Of a stretch of 64,000 bases of DNA, positions 1 through 9,248 are shown piece after piece (position 1 is the first letter of the stretch; every line of letters starts with the position of its first letter). Origin of the DNA: Candidatus Brocadiaceae bacterium (GTDB lineage: Bacteria; Planctomycetota; Brocadiia; SM23-32); the NCBI GenBank assembly GCA_012728835.1, contig JAAYEJ010000061.1, positions 47,838 to 111,837 on the forward strand, read 5' to 3'. The notes below the pieces were generated by a model that ran no database searches, was not told where the DNA came from, and saw only the letters and a list, made by a program, of their open reading frames with translations. The position numbers were made by a program, and so were the translations under genes.

Positions 1-1803
1 CGCATGCGCGCGGACTCGCCGCTGCCGGCCGGCGAACTGGTCTTCGAACTCCGCGGCGAAGGGCTGGAGACCGTGCGCGCCGAGGATGGGTTCGGCTACT
101 CGTTCGCGAGCGTCCCGCCCGGATGCTGCTCGGACACGCCGCTGGACGCCCGGACCGAGTGCCGCGTGCAGGGCCTCGACGCCGAGCCGTTCGCTGCGGC
201 CGGGCTGCGCCGCCGCTTCGACCTGACGGCCGAGCCGTCCGGCCGCCTGGCCCTGACGTGGTCGGCCTGGGCGCCGGAGCCCGTCCTGGAGGTGGCCGGC
301 GAGAAGACGCCGTTCAAGTACCGGAGCGTCTTCGGCTCGCATGCGGACCTGCTGAAGTGGGCGTGCGTCGAGCGGGAGGAGGTCGAGACGAAGTGCGACT
401 TCCTCGACCGCCTGTTCACCGACTGGAGTCTGGGCGGCAGCATGTCGGACATGGCGGCCCTGGCGTTCCATTCGTTCCTGGCCGACACCTGGTGGACGAC
501 CCGCAAGGACGGCCGGGACTGGTTCAGCGTGTGCGAGGGCCCCGGCTGCCGCCAGAGCGCGGTGGACGTCGAGTACAACAACGCGCTCCTCTACTTCGCC
601 CTCTGGCCCGATCTGCTGAAGATGCTGCTGGACCAGTGGGCGGAACTCGAGAAGGACGGATCCGCCCTGCTGGGTGCGGTCGGGAAGGGCAGCGCGTTCC
701 TCAGCCGCGACCTGGGGGCCTGCCACGTGGTCGGGCGCCCGACGCAGAGCCGCCCCATGGGCGTGGAGGCCAACGCCGACTACCTGCTGCTGCTGACCGC
801 CTGGGCGGGCTTCACCGGCAACCTGGAGGAGGCGGCCGGCAAGGTGGCCCTGGGGCGTCGGCTGGCGGAGTTCATCTTTCGAAGCGACTCCTCCGGCAAC
901 GGCGTGCCCGACCGGGCCGTGGCCAACGCGATCGACGACGCCGGCCCGGCGCTGCAGTACGGGCCGGAGCAGGTCTACCTGGCGTTCAAGTCCCACGCCG
1001 CCCTCTGGGCCTTCGCGGAGCTGGAGCAGAAGTGCGGCCTGAAGGGCTCGCAGGCCGAACGCTGGCGCGCCTTCACCTCCAAGGGCATCAAGACCATCGA
1101 GGACGAGGGCTGGGTCGGCGACCACTACGCCGTGACCCTGGCGCGCACGACCGAGGGCATGGCCGACCCCCGCACCGACGAGCCGCTGCCGGCCGGCGAA
1201 CTGACCGGGTGGAACGCATACTCCGTCTACACCACCAACGGCCTGCTCTACCTGTTCCTGAGCGCGCTCAAGATGCCGCGCTGGAAGATGAACCGCCTGC
1301 GCCGTGACGTCGAGAACGCCCACGTTGCCACCGCGACGCCCTACGGCGACCGCCACACGAGCGGCCCCGACGACATCGTGTGGTTCTCGCAGAACATGTG
1401 GCGGGACTTCGTGGCCGCCTACCTCGGCATCGACATGCTCCACAACGTCGAGCGCTACCGGGACTACCAGGTCACGGCGGGCGATAGCTGCAGCGCCAGC
1501 CCCTACTGCGACACGACGGAGGGGAACGACGGCCGGTTCTCGTCGCGCGGGGCCGCCGTCTTCGGGGCGCCCCTGAGCGCTGCCGGCCTGGGACTGAACC
1601 GGCTGGAGAAGGACCTGGTGCTGCGGCCCGTGCGTTCGACCCTGACGGTGCCCCTGCTGCCCCTGGCGGACTGGGCGGCGATGCGCGTGCCCGTGCTGAA
1701 CGTGACGAACCGCGACGGCGTGGCCGTGGCCCGCATCTCCGAGAACGATCTCCTCAAGGGGCTCACCCTGCGCCTGGAAGGCGCCGAACTCGAGCCCGAG
1801 TAG
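1..1803 (+). CDS. Six-hairpin (alpha/alpha) barrel protein, glycosidase/GtaA-like (5' truncated)
   Basis: The reading frame is open from the first base, so the first visible Met (position 4) may be internal and the N-terminus lies outside the window. About 600 residues are present and the stop is at 1801-1803. A central stretch (DVEYNNALLYF, then GVEANADYLLLLTAW, then SVYTTNGLLY) resembles the (alpha/alpha)6 toroid of GH52 xylosidases and of DUF4965/glutaminase-A-like proteins, which would suggest hydrolysis of a sugar or amide. I cannot assign catalytic residues or a substrate. It is followed by a promoter and a sugar-kinase gene, which fits carbohydrate use but does not prove it. Family recognition is from memory and weak. 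Confidence 0.45.
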   Translation, partial: RMRADSPLPAGELVFELRGEGLETVRAEDGFGYSFASVPPGCCSDTPLDARTECRVQGLDAEPFAAAGLRRRFDLTAEPSGRLALTWSAWAPEPVLEVAGEKTPFKYRSVFGSHADLLKWACVEREEVETKCDFLDRLFTDWSLGGSMSDMAALAFHSFLADTWWTTRKDGRDWFSVCEGPGCRQSAVDVEYNNALLYFALWPDLLKMLLDQWAELEKDGSALLGAVGKGSAFLSRDLGACHVVGRPTQSRPMGVEANADYLLLLTAWAGFTGNLEEAAGKVALGRRLAEFIFRSDSSGNGVPDRAVANAIDDAGPALQYGPEQVYLAFKSHAALWAFAELEQKCGLKGSQAERWRAFTSKGIKTIEDEGWVGDHYAVTLARTTEGMADPRTDEPLPAGELTGWNAYSVYTTNGLLYLFLSALKMPRWKMNRLRRDVENAHVATATPYGDRHTSGPDDIVWFSQNMWRDFVAAYLGIDMLHNVERYRDYQVTAGDSCSASPYCDTTEGNDGRFSSRGAAVFGAPLSAAGLGLNRLEKDLVLRPVRSTLTVPLLPLADWAAMRVPVLNVTNRDGVAVARISENDLLKGLTLRLEGAELEPE

Positions 1804-1870
1804 CACCCCCCGCCGCCGGGCGAGGCCGCCCGGGGCTGCCCGTTCGTCGTGCCTCGGTGGGCGCAACCGT

Positions 1871-1899
1871 TTGGCATGCCGGCCGGCCCCGGTTATGAT
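1871..1899 (+). promoter_or_regulatory. Sigma-70-type promoter for the PfkB kinase and radA
   Basis: TTGGCA (1871-1876), 17-bp spacer, TATGAT (1894-1899). It lies 33 bp before the chosen GTG start at 1932. Confidence 0.6.
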
Positions 1900-1931
1900 A
1901 CACGCCCCATCGCGATGCGGAGGATGTGCGA

Positions 1932-2867
1932 GTGGCCAACCGGAGCCGGTTCGACGTCGTCGGGGTCGGGTGCTGTGCCTTCGATATCGTCACGGAGGTG
2001 GACGCGGTCCCGGGACCGGATGACAAGGTGCCCGTGCGCGCGCTCCGCACGCAGGGCGGCGGGCTGGTGGCCACCGGCCTCGTGGCGGCCGCGCGCCTGG
2101 GCGGGCGCTGCGCCTACCTGGGTGCGCTCGGGGACGACCAGTTCTCCCAGTTCTGCGTCGACGACTTCGACCGCGAAGGCGTGGAGACGCGGTTCATCCG
2201 CCGCGTGCCGGGCGCGTCCGTCATCACGTCCCTGATCGTCGCCTGCCCGGCCGGCGGCACGCGCATGATCCTGGCCGCGTGCGACGAGGCGGCCGTGGCC
2301 GTGCCGGAGGACGTGCCCGCCGAGGTGGTCCGGTCCGCGCGCGTGCTGCACGTGGACAACTTCCAGCCCGAGGCCGCCGTCCACGCGGCGCGCACGGCCC
2401 GCGAGGCGGGCGTGCCGGTCGTCATGGACCTGGAGGGGCTGGGCCGGGGCGTCGAGGAACTGCTGCCGTTGGGCACGCACGTGATCGTGCCGGCGGAGTT
2501 CGCCCGGCGCCGCTACGGCACAGCCGGGCTGGAGGACGGCGCGCGGGCGCTGTGGGAGGAGATTGCGCCGTGCGGGGCGGCCGCGGCCGTCGCCACGGGC
2601 GGGGCCGAGGGTTCCTTCGCCGTCTGGAAGGGCGGGGAACTGCGGCAGGCGGCGTATCGTGTGCCGGTCGTCGACACGACGGGCTGCGGCGACGTCTTCC
2701 ACGGTGCGTTCGCCTACGGCCTTTCGCAGGGGTGGGAACTGGCGCGGATCCTGCCGTTCGCCGCAGCCACGGCGGCGCTCAAGTGCCGGCAGCTCGGCGG
2801 GCGGGCCGGCATCCCGCGGGGCGACGAGGTCGGCGCCTTTCTCGCCTCGGCCGGGGCGGCGGAGTAG
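1932..2867 (+). CDS. PfkB-family carbohydrate kinase
   Basis: A 311-residue ribokinase-fold kinase expected to phosphorylate a sugar or nucleoside in the cytoplasm using ATP. The N-terminus has the beta-strand plus GxGCCAFDIV typical of PfkB proteins. The C-terminal signature DTTGCGD (about residues 248-254) carries the catalytic Asp; the usual Ala/Ser between the glycines is Cys here. The start is GTG 1932, because GGAGG at 1919-1923 sits 8 nt before it; an in-frame GTG at 1926 is too close to that site. radA begins 5 nt after the stop, so the two are probably co-transcribed. The substrate cannot be read from the sequence. Confidence 0.85.
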   Translation: MANRSRFDVVGVGCCAFDIVTEVDAVPGPDDKVPVRALRTQGGGLVATGLVAAARLGGRCAYLGALGDDQFSQFCVDDFDREGVETRFIRRVPGASVITSLIVACPAGGTRMILAACDEAAVAVPEDVPAEVVRSARVLHVDNFQPEAAVHAARTAREAGVPVVMDLEGLGRGVEELLPLGTHVIVPAEFARRRYGTAGLEDGARALWEEIAPCGAAAAVATGGAEGSFAVWKGGELRQAAYRVPVVDTTGCGDVFHGAFAYGLSQGWELARILPFAAATAALKCRQLGGRAGIPRGDEVGAFLASAGAAE

Positions 2868-2871
2868 GCCC

Positions 2872-4224
2872 ATGGCGAAGGCCCGCACCGTCTACGTCTG
2901 CAGCGAATGCGGCGGCAGCTTCCACCGCTGGAGCGGCCGCTGCCCGAACTGCGAGCAGTGGGACACCCTGCAGGAGGCCCGTCCGCAGGCGGTGCCCGAG
3001 GCCCGGGCGGCCGGGAGCGCCGGCCCGTCCGTGCCCCTCGCGAGCGTGCCCGTGCACGCGCACGTGCGCATCCCGTCCGGCCTGGCCGAACTGGACCGCG
3101 TCCTGGGCGGCGGCGTGCTGCCGGGCGCCGCGGTGCTCCTGGGGGGCGACCCGGGCATCGGCAAGTCCACGCTGCTCCTGCAGGCCCTCGGGCGCATGGC
3201 CGACGCCGGCGCGCGCTGCCTCTACGTGAGCTGCGAGGAGTCCCTGGCCCAGGTGCGCATGCGCGCCGAGCGGCTGGGCCTGGGCGGATCGGCGCTGGCG
3301 GTCTCGTCGGAGACGTCCCTGGAGGCCGTCCTGGCCCTCCTGGCGGCCGAGGGGCCGCAGGCGGTCGTCGTGGACTCCATCCAGCGCGTGCACGCGGCCG
3401 ACCTGGACTCGCCCCCGGGCAGCCTGCGGCAGGTCAGCGCCTGCGCGGTCGCCCTGACCGAGGTGTGCAAGGCGGCCGGCTGCGCGCTGTTCCTGGTCGG
3501 GCACGTCACCAAGCAGGGGCTCATCGCCGGGCCGCGCGCGCTCGAGCACCTGGTGGACACGGTGCTCTACTTCGAAAGCGAGCGCTTCCACGCGTTGCGC
3601 ATCCTGCGGGCGGCCAAGAACCGGTTCGGCACCGTCAACGAGATCGGCGTCTTCCAGATGGGCGCCCAGGGCCTGGAGGAGGTGGCCAACCCCAGCGAGC
3701 TTCTGCTGGCGGAGCGCGACCCGACGGCCACCGGATCGGTCGTGACCGCCGCCATGGAGGGCACCCGCGCGCTGCTGGTGGAGATGCAGGCGCTGGTCGG
3801 CCCCGGCGCCTACGGCACCCCCGAGCGGAAAGTGAGCGGGGTCGACTACCGCCGGTTCAGCATGCTGATGTCCGTGCTGGAGCGGCGGGCCGGGCTGGAG
3901 CTGGGCCGCTGCGACGCGTTCGTGAACGTGCCGGGCGGCGTGCGCGTGCTCGAGCCGGCCGCCGACCTGCCGCTGGTGCTCGCGCTGGCCTCGAGTTTCA
4001 GCGGCAGGGCGTTCCCGGGCGACGCCATGGCCGTGGGCGAGGTCGGCCTGGGGGGCGAGGTGCGCGGCGTGGCCCGCGCGGAGGAGCGGCTGCGCGAGGC
4101 GGCCAAGCTCGGGTTCCGACAGGCCGTTGTGCCGCGCGGCAACGCCGAAGACGCCGCCCGCTGCATGCCGCAGGTGCACGCCGTGCGCAACCTGTCCGAA
4201 GCCCTCCGGCTGCTCAAAGGGTGA
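2872..4224 (+). CDS. radA: DNA repair protein RadA (Sms)
   Basis: A 450-residue RecA-like ATPase that promotes branch migration of recombination intermediates. It has an N-terminal zinc finger (C10, C13, C24, C27), a Walker A box GGDPGIGKST (91-100), the RadA-specific KNRFG motif, and a C-terminal Lon-protease-like domain without protease function (known for the family). Length matches normal RadA. ATG 2872 begins 5 nt after the sugar kinase, so it probably shares that promoter. A tRNA gene with its own promoter follows. Confidence 0.96.
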   Translation: MAKARTVYVCSECGGSFHRWSGRCPNCEQWDTLQEARPQAVPEARAAGSAGPSVPLASVPVHAHVRIPSGLAELDRVLGGGVLPGAAVLLGGDPGIGKSTLLLQALGRMADAGARCLYVSCEESLAQVRMRAERLGLGGSALAVSSETSLEAVLALLAAEGPQAVVVDSIQRVHAADLDSPPGSLRQVSACAVALTEVCKAAGCALFLVGHVTKQGLIAGPRALEHLVDTVLYFESERFHALRILRAAKNRFGTVNEIGVFQMGAQGLEEVANPSELLLAERDPTATGSVVTAAMEGTRALLVEMQALVGPGAYGTPERKVSGVDYRRFSMLMSVLERRAGLELGRCDAFVNVPGGVRVLEPAADLPLVLALASSFSGRAFPGDAMAVGEVGLGGEVRGVARAEERLREAAKLGFRQAVVPRGNAEDAARCMPQVHAVRNLSEALRLLKG

Positions 4225-4254
4225 ACGCGCCGACCGGACGGCGCCCCGATCAGC

Positions 4255-4283
4255 TTGACAGGGGGGCGGAGGGCGCGTAGAAT
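4255..4283 (+). promoter_or_regulatory. Consensus promoter for tRNA-Phe
   Basis: TTGACA (4255-4260), 17-bp spacer, TAGAAT (4278-4283). The mature tRNA starts 15 bp after the -10 box. The spacer contains a run of six G residues. Confidence 0.85.
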
Positions 4284-4297
4284 CGGGGGCGTTCGAT

Positions 4298-4373
4298 GGG
4301 TGGGTAGCTCAGCTGGTAGAGCACAGGACTGAAAATCCTGGTGTCAGCGGTTCGACTCCGCTTCCACCCACCA
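4298..4373 (+). tRNA. tRNA-Phe (anticodon GAA)
   Basis: A 76-nt cloverleaf. The acceptor stem pairs 4298-4304 with 4363-4369 (one G-U pair), D-arm AGCTCAGC, anticodon stem 4324-4328 with 4336-4340, anticodon GAA at 4331-4333, T-loop GGTTCGACTCC. The terminal CCA is encoded (4371-4373). It is monocistronic, with its own promoter and a terminator immediately downstream. Confidence 0.97.
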
Positions 4374-4382
4374 TGCTAAACC

Positions 4383-4422
4383 ACGGCGCAGGCGCGAGTT
4401 ACGGCCTGCGCCGTCTTCTTTT
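4383..4422 (+). terminator. Rho-independent terminator after tRNA-Phe
   Basis: A perfect 11-bp GC-rich stem (4383-4393 with 4404-4414), 10-nt loop, then CTTCTTTT (4415-4422). The best-formed intrinsic terminator in the window. Confidence 0.9.
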
Positions 4423-4653
4423 CGCCCCCTGCCGGCCCGCACGTGAGCGGCCGGAGGCTGCGTTCACAGGGAGGCCGGTTCGAGCCCGACCAGGAGTAGC
4501 GGCTCGAGGCCATCCGTTCGTTGGCTGACCTGTTCGACGATCAGCCGTTCCTCCACGGCAGGATGCCGGGAGAAGGAGGTCAGACTCCCGGGGAACCGGT
4601 GAACGCCTGCCTGGCAGGACCTCGCGCTCCCGTGCGCCGCTCTCGCCTGCGGG
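4423..4653. other. Intergenic region between tRNA-Phe terminator and alaS 3' end
   Basis: No supportable gene. It contains a 7-bp hairpin (CCGGGAG at 4566-4572, CTCCCGG at 4585-4591) without a T-run, which might end alaS transcription, and a stretch near 4470-4490 that resembles a tRNA T-arm only superficially. Confidence 0.4.
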
Positions 4654-7341
4654 TCAGGCGGGGTGGAGTTGGGCCACGGCCTTGCGGACGGCGTCGAGGG
4701 CCTCGTCCAGGCGGTCCGCGTTGGGGCCGCCGGCCTGGGCCAGGTCGTCGCGCCCGCCGCCTCCGCCGCCGAGCACGTCGGCGGCCGCCCGGGCGAGCGT
4801 GCGCGCGCTGACGCCGCGCCGGACCATGTCGGCCGAGACGCCGACCACCAGGGCCACCTTGCCGGCGTCCGCAGCGGTGAGCACGCAGACGAGCCCGGCG
4901 TTCTCCTTGCGCAGGACGTCGGCGGCGCTGCGCAACTCGCCCGGGGCGCCGTCGAAGGGCGCCAGCACGAGGCGGACGTCGCCGATCGTCTCGGCGGCCT
5001 CGAGCAGGCTGCCCCCGGCCGCCTGCCGGGCGGCGCGCCGGCGCTCCTGCTGGATCTCCCGCTGGACGGTGCGCAGCTCGGCGGGCAGCTCGGCCGACCG
5101 CCGCAGCAGGTCGTCCTCCTGCGTGTTCAGGTTGCGGCAGACCTCGGCGATGAGTCCCTCCCGTTGGCGAAGCCGGTCCAGGACGCACAGGCCCGTGACG
5201 GCCTCGATGCGGCGCACGCCGCCGGCGACGCTGCTCTCCCGCGTGATGCGGCAGAGGCCGATCCGGCCGGTGCTTTCGCAGTGCGTGCCGCCGCAGAGTT
5301 CGCGGCTGTAGTCGCCGATGCGGATCACGCGGACGACCTCGCCGTAGGTCTCGCCGAACAGGGCGATGGCGCCGCTCCCGCGGGCCTCGGCCAGGCTCAT
5401 CTGCGTGCCGACGACGGGGTCGTCGGCCAGGATGTGCCCGTTGACGATGTCCTCGATGCGGCGGAGGCGGTCGGGGCCGAGTTCGGTCGGGTTCGAGAAG
5501 TCGAAGCGCAGCCGCTCGGGGGAGACGTGCGAACCCGCCTGCCGGGCGTGTTTGCCGAGCACCTCGCGCAGGGCGTTGTGAAGGAGGTGCGTGGCCGTGT
5601 GATTGCGGGCGATGGCCATGCGGTTCGACTCTTCGACGCGGCAGACGACCGCCGTGCCGGGCTCCAGGCGGCCGGAGACGACGCGGCCGACATGGAGGAA
5701 GAAGCCCTTCTCGCGCCGCACGGTATCGAACCGGAACTCGCCTTCGCCGCCGGCCTCCGCGACGATCACGCCGCAGTCGCCGACCTGCCCGCCGGCCTCG
5801 CCGTAGGCGGGGGTGCGGTCCAGGACCAGCGCGACGGTCTCGCCCGGGCCGACGGAGTCGAGCAGGGCGTCCTCATGGACGATGCCGATGACCGTCCCGG
5901 CGGCCTCCAGGGCGGTGTAGCCGACGAACTCGGTGGCCGGGTGGCGGTCCTGCAGATGCGAGAGCGGTCCGGTGACGAAGACGGCGCCGCCGAAGGCGGA
6001 CCCCTGCTTGGAGAGCTGCTGGTGGGCCTCCATCTCCTTGCGGAAGCCGTCCACGTCGGCCTCCATGCCCTCCTCGGCCAGGAGGGACTCGGTCATTTCG
6101 ACCGGGAAGCCATAGGTCTGGTACAGGTCGAAGACGTCGCGTCCGGGCAGCGCCGTGACGTTCCGGCGCCGGAGTTCGGACACGTGCTGCGCGAGCAGCC
6201 GGGACCCGCGCACGACGGTCTTCTGGAACGCCTTCTCCTCCTCGGCGATCACGTTCTCGATGTGCCCGCGGCTCTCGGCCAGTTCGGGGTAGGGGTCGCG
6301 AAACGCCTCGACGACCGGCTGGACCAACTGCGTCAGGAACGGCCCGTCGACGCCGAGCTGCACGCCGTCGCGCACGGCGCGGCGCAGCAGGCGCCGCACC
6401 ACGTAGCCGCGTTCCTCGTTGCTGGGCAGCACGCCGTCGGCGATGCAGAAGACGACCGCGCGGGCGTGGTCGGCGATTCGGCGCATCTGGGCGATGCGGC
6501 GCATCTGGGCGATGCGGCGCATCCCGGCGACGGCGCCGGGACCGGGGTCGGCCGGCCGACGGCAGACCTCGGCGACCTGGCGCATGATCGGCTGGAAGAT
6601 GTCGATGTCGAAGTTCGTGGGCACGCCCTGCAGGACGCGCGCGATGCGCTCCAGGCCCAGGCCCGTGTCGATGTTCCGCATGGGCAGGGGTTCGAGCGTT
6701 CCGTCGGGCTGGCGGTCGTACTGCTGGAAGACGAGGTTGTAGAGTTCGATGAACCGCCCGCAGCCGCAGGAGGGGTCGCAGGAGGGCTTGCCGCAGCCGC
6801 CGCCGGAGTCGAAATGCATCTCGCTGCAGGGCCCGCAAGGGCCGTCGGGGCCCTGGGAGCGCGCATTTTCCGGCCAGAAATTGTCGCCTTCGCCGAAGCG
6901 GAAGATCCTCTCGGGCGGGATGCCGATCACGTCGCGCCAGACCTGCTCGGCCTCGTCGTCGCCCTCGTAGACGGTGACGACCAAAGACTCCGCGGGCAGG
7001 CCCATCTCATCGACCATGAACCGCCAGCCCCACTCGATCGCCTCGCGTTTGAAGTAGTCGCCGAAGGAGAAGTTGCCGAGCATCTCGAAGAACGTGTGAT
7101 GAGAAGCGGTGCGGCCGACGTTCTCGATGTCGCCGGTGCGGAGGCACTTCTGGCAGGTGGCCGCGCGCTTGAGGGAACGGTCGCCCCGGCCATAGAACTC
7201 GTCCTTGAACTGGTTCATGCCGGCGCCGGTGAACAGCAGGGAGGGGTCGTGGGCGGGCACCAGCGAGTCGGGCGGCACGATGCGGTGGTCGCGGGCCCGG
7301 AAGTACTCCAGGAACCGTTTGCGTATGTCGTCGGTCTTCAT
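4654..7341 (-). CDS. alaS: Alanine--tRNA ligase
   Basis: An 895-residue class II synthetase that charges tRNA-Ala. Visible parts: the N-terminal catalytic domain (GAGMNQFKD, HTFFEMLGNFSFGDYFK), a cysteine-rich insert near GPCGPCSEMH, the editing domain with HTATHLLH and CGGTHCESTG, and the C-terminal C-Ala domain with GGGGGG. ATG 7341 was chosen because MKTDDIRKRFLEYF is the family N-terminus; upstream in-frame codons are unlike AlaRS. Oddity: just before the conserved RRIADHARA helix the hexapeptide MRRIAQ is repeated, encoded by near-perfect 18-nt repeats (about 6480-6530). Transcribed from its own promoter at 7431-7459. Confidence 0.97.
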   Translation of the reverse strand: MKTDDIRKRFLEYFRARDHRIVPPDSLVPAHDPSLLFTGAGMNQFKDEFYGRGDRSLKRAATCQKCLRTGDIENVGRTASHHTFFEMLGNFSFGDYFKREAIEWGWRFMVDEMGLPAESLVVTVYEGDDEAEQVWRDVIGIPPERIFRFGEGDNFWPENARSQGPDGPCGPCSEMHFDSGGGCGKPSCDPSCGCGRFIELYNLVFQQYDRQPDGTLEPLPMRNIDTGLGLERIARVLQGVPTNFDIDIFQPIMRQVAEVCRRPADPGPGAVAGMRRIAQMRRIAQMRRIADHARAVVFCIADGVLPSNEERGYVVRRLLRRAVRDGVQLGVDGPFLTQLVQPVVEAFRDPYPELAESRGHIENVIAEEEKAFQKTVVRGSRLLAQHVSELRRRNVTALPGRDVFDLYQTYGFPVEMTESLLAEEGMEADVDGFRKEMEAHQQLSKQGSAFGGAVFVTGPLSHLQDRHPATEFVGYTALEAAGTVIGIVHEDALLDSVGPGETVALVLDRTPAYGEAGGQVGDCGVIVAEAGGEGEFRFDTVRREKGFFLHVGRVVSGRLEPGTAVVCRVEESNRMAIARNHTATHLLHNALREVLGKHARQAGSHVSPERLRFDFSNPTELGPDRLRRIEDIVNGHILADDPVVGTQMSLAEARGSGAIALFGETYGEVVRVIRIGDYSRELCGGTHCESTGRIGLCRITRESSVAGGVRRIEAVTGLCVLDRLRQREGLIAEVCRNLNTQEDDLLRRSAELPAELRTVQREIQQERRRAARQAAGGSLLEAAETIGDVRLVLAPFDGAPGELRSAADVLRKENAGLVCVLTAADAGKVALVVGVSADMVRRGVSARTLARAAADVLGGGGGGRDDLAQAGGPNADRLDEALDAVRKAVAQLHPA
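6473..6526 (-). repeat. In-frame 18-nt tandem repeat inside alaS
   Basis: About three copies of an 18-nt unit (plus-strand form GCGATGCGGCGCATCTGG) that encode MRRIAQ/MRRIAD. The third copy leads into the normal ADHARA motif. The unit length is a multiple of three, so the frame is kept. Boundaries are approximate. Confidence 0.8.
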
Positions 7342-7430
7342 GGCGATGAGGAACCCCGCGAGGGAGGAAGGCTGCATGGCGCGGATCGGCCCCGTGCCGG
7401 GGACGCGCGACGGCGTCCAAGCCGCCATGC

Positions 7431-7459
7431 AGGATATCAGGGGCCTGCGGGGCGGTCAA
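7431..7459 (-). promoter_or_regulatory. Promoter for alaS
   Basis: On the minus strand: TTGACC (7459-7454), 17-bp spacer, TATCCT (7436-7431). The start codon is about 90 nt downstream. It lies back-to-back with the promoter for the TolC-like gene. Confidence 0.65.
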
Positions 7460-7473
7460 GCGCGCGCCCGGAC

Positions 7474-7502
7474 TTGACGTGCGAACGCACATTCAGTAGA
7501 AA
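7474..7502 (+). promoter_or_regulatory. Promoter for the TolC-like channel gene
   Basis: TTGACG (7474-7479), 17-bp spacer, TAGAAA (7497-7502). This gives a leader of about 178 nt before ATG 7687. The rest of the 7342-7686 interval shows no other supported gene; a 61-codon frame at 7505-7690 starts before the predicted transcript. Confidence 0.55.
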
Positions 7503-7686
7503 ACATGCCTTCGGGGGTCCGGCAGGCCGCTCATCCCGGACGGCCCGCGGACATCCGTGTTGTGCCTCGGAGGCAGTACGAGCGGGCCATTCCCTGTGGG
7601 TTCTGCGGCGCGAGCCGGTCGCCGTCCGTCGATTCCAGGGCGATGCGGCGGGTATTCTGGGACGGCGCACTGGCGGAGGACGGGCG

Positions 7687-9237
7687 ATGATGGGCGTGAG
7701 GGCTCCCTGGTCGGGGGCAATGCTTCTGCTTGGCCTGGCGGTGCTGACGGCGGCGGGGTGCCTGCGGCCTCGGGGCGAGATCTACTCCGAGCTGCAGTGG
7801 TCCCGACGCGTCTCCTACGCACGCTGGCGCGACGAGGCGGACCCCGACGACTGCCTGGTGCGCGTGGACGGGGACCTGAGCGTCGAGGAGGCGGTCCGGC
7901 TGGCGCTGGAGCACAACCCGACGCTTCAGAGCACCATGCTGGAGCGGGAGAAGGCGCGCGGGCGCCTGTACACCGCCAGGGCCGACGGCCTGCCCCAGGT
8001 GCGTGTCGAGGCCGGCTACACGCGCCTGGACGAGGGGGCGCTGGTCAACACGGCGACGGGGGCGCGGGGCCCCAGGGACAACTACTCGTACCAGGTGAAC
8101 GTGACACAGCCGCTCTACAAGGGTGGGGCCATCGCCGCCGGGCTGGACGCCGCCCGCTACTACCAGCTTCTGAGCGACGAGGTCGTCCGGCAGGCCGTTC
8201 AGGACGTGGCCTATCAGACGGTCTCGACGTACTACGAGGTCGTCCTGGCCGAGAAGCTGCTGCAGGTGCAGACGGAGGCGCTGGAGTTCGCACAGGCCAA
8301 CCTGAGGGACGTCACGGCGCGCGAGGAGCGGGGGGTGGCCATCCCGTTCGACCGGCTGCGTGCGCGCGTGGAGGTCGCCAACGTCGAGGCGCAGGTGATC
8401 CAGGAGCGCAACCGTCTGAACCGGGCGCGCACGGCCCTGATGCGCCTCATGGGCGTCTCGCAGAAGAGCGAGGTCGCCTATGTCAGCGACCTGACGTACG
8501 TGCCCGTGAATGCGGACTTCGAGACGACCGTCCGCACGGCGCTGCTGCACCGGCCCGAACTCTACCGGTCCGAACTGACCATCCTGATGCAGCGGGCGGC
8601 GCTGGAGATGGCGATGTCCGCGTACCTGCCGTCGCTGGAGGCCTGGGGCATCTTCAAGAGGGGGCGCCCCGATCCGCACGACTCCTCGCGGAACGACTGG
8701 GCCGGGCAGTGGCAGGGCGGGCTGCGCCTGGCGTGGACGCTCTTCGACGGGCTGCGCCGGGAGGGCGAGGTGATCCAGCAGCGGGCCACCGTGCGCCAGA
8801 GCCTGATCGACCTTGCCGACGCCGAGCAGCACGTGTTCGAAGAGATCAAGAACGCCCTGTTCGACCTGACCGATGCGGACGCGATGGTCCGGTCCCAGGA
8901 GTTCAACCTGGAACTGGCCGCCGAGGCCCTGCGCCTGGTGGCCATCGGCGTCAGGGAGGGGGTGAACACGGAGCTGGAGGTGCTGGACGCCCGGTCGGCG
9001 CTGACGACCGCGCAGGGCAACTACTACCAGGCGCTGCACGCGCACCTGCAGGCGCGCCACACGCTGCAGCGGGTCGTCGGGCTGCTGGCGCCGGAGCCGG
9101 GCATGACGGCGGTGCCGGACGAGGTGCCGCCGGTGGAGGTCCTCAGGCGCCTGGAACCGCTGCCGGCCTCGGACGAGGACGGCCGCGTCCTGTATGCCGA
9201 GCCGGTCTACGCGCTGCCGGTGCGGGAGGACCGGTAG
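7687..9237 (+). CDS. TolC-family outer-membrane efflux lipoprotein
   Basis: 516 residues. The N-terminus is a lipoprotein signal peptide ending in LTAAGC, so the mature protein should be lipid-anchored. The body has the two-fold repeated OEP (outer membrane efflux protein) architecture with long coiled-coil helices (LALEHNPTLQ near the start, GVREGVNTELEVLDA in the second half), as in TolC/OprM channels that work with RND or ABC exporters. GGAGGA at 7675-7680 is 6 nt before ATG 7687. No inner-membrane pump or adaptor gene is adjacent, so the partner must be elsewhere. The gene converges on mutS2 with only 11 bp between stops. Confidence 0.88.
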   Translation: MMGVRAPWSGAMLLLGLAVLTAAGCLRPRGEIYSELQWSRRVSYARWRDEADPDDCLVRVDGDLSVEEAVRLALEHNPTLQSTMLEREKARGRLYTARADGLPQVRVEAGYTRLDEGALVNTATGARGPRDNYSYQVNVTQPLYKGGAIAAGLDAARYYQLLSDEVVRQAVQDVAYQTVSTYYEVVLAEKLLQVQTEALEFAQANLRDVTAREERGVAIPFDRLRARVEVANVEAQVIQERNRLNRARTALMRLMGVSQKSEVAYVSDLTYVPVNADFETTVRTALLHRPELYRSELTILMQRAALEMAMSAYLPSLEAWGIFKRGRPDPHDSSRNDWAGQWQGGLRLAWTLFDGLRREGEVIQQRATVRQSLIDLADAEQHVFEEIKNALFDLTDADAMVRSQEFNLELAAEALRLVAIGVREGVNTELEVLDARSALTTAQGNYYQALHAHLQARHTLQRVVGLLAPEPGMTAVPDEVPPVEVLRRLEPLPASDEDGRVLYAEPVYALPVREDR

Positions 9238-9248
9238 CGGCCGGCGCC

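Noticed and set aside
4470..4492. Possible tRNA T-arm remnant or attachment site next to tRNA-Phe
   Set aside because: Only four of five stem pairs match and no direct repeat of the tRNA 3' end or integrase gene is present.
7505..7690. A 61-codon frame just before the TolC-like gene whose stop overlaps its start
   Set aside because: Its ATG lies before the predicted transcript start, it lacks a ribosome-binding site and shows no homology I recognise.
4663..9237. A 1524-codon plus-strand frame running opposite alaS into the TolC-like gene
   Set aside because: High GC content leaves antisense frames open. Only the part from 7687 has a real start, ribosome-binding site and family motifs; the rest mirrors alaS.
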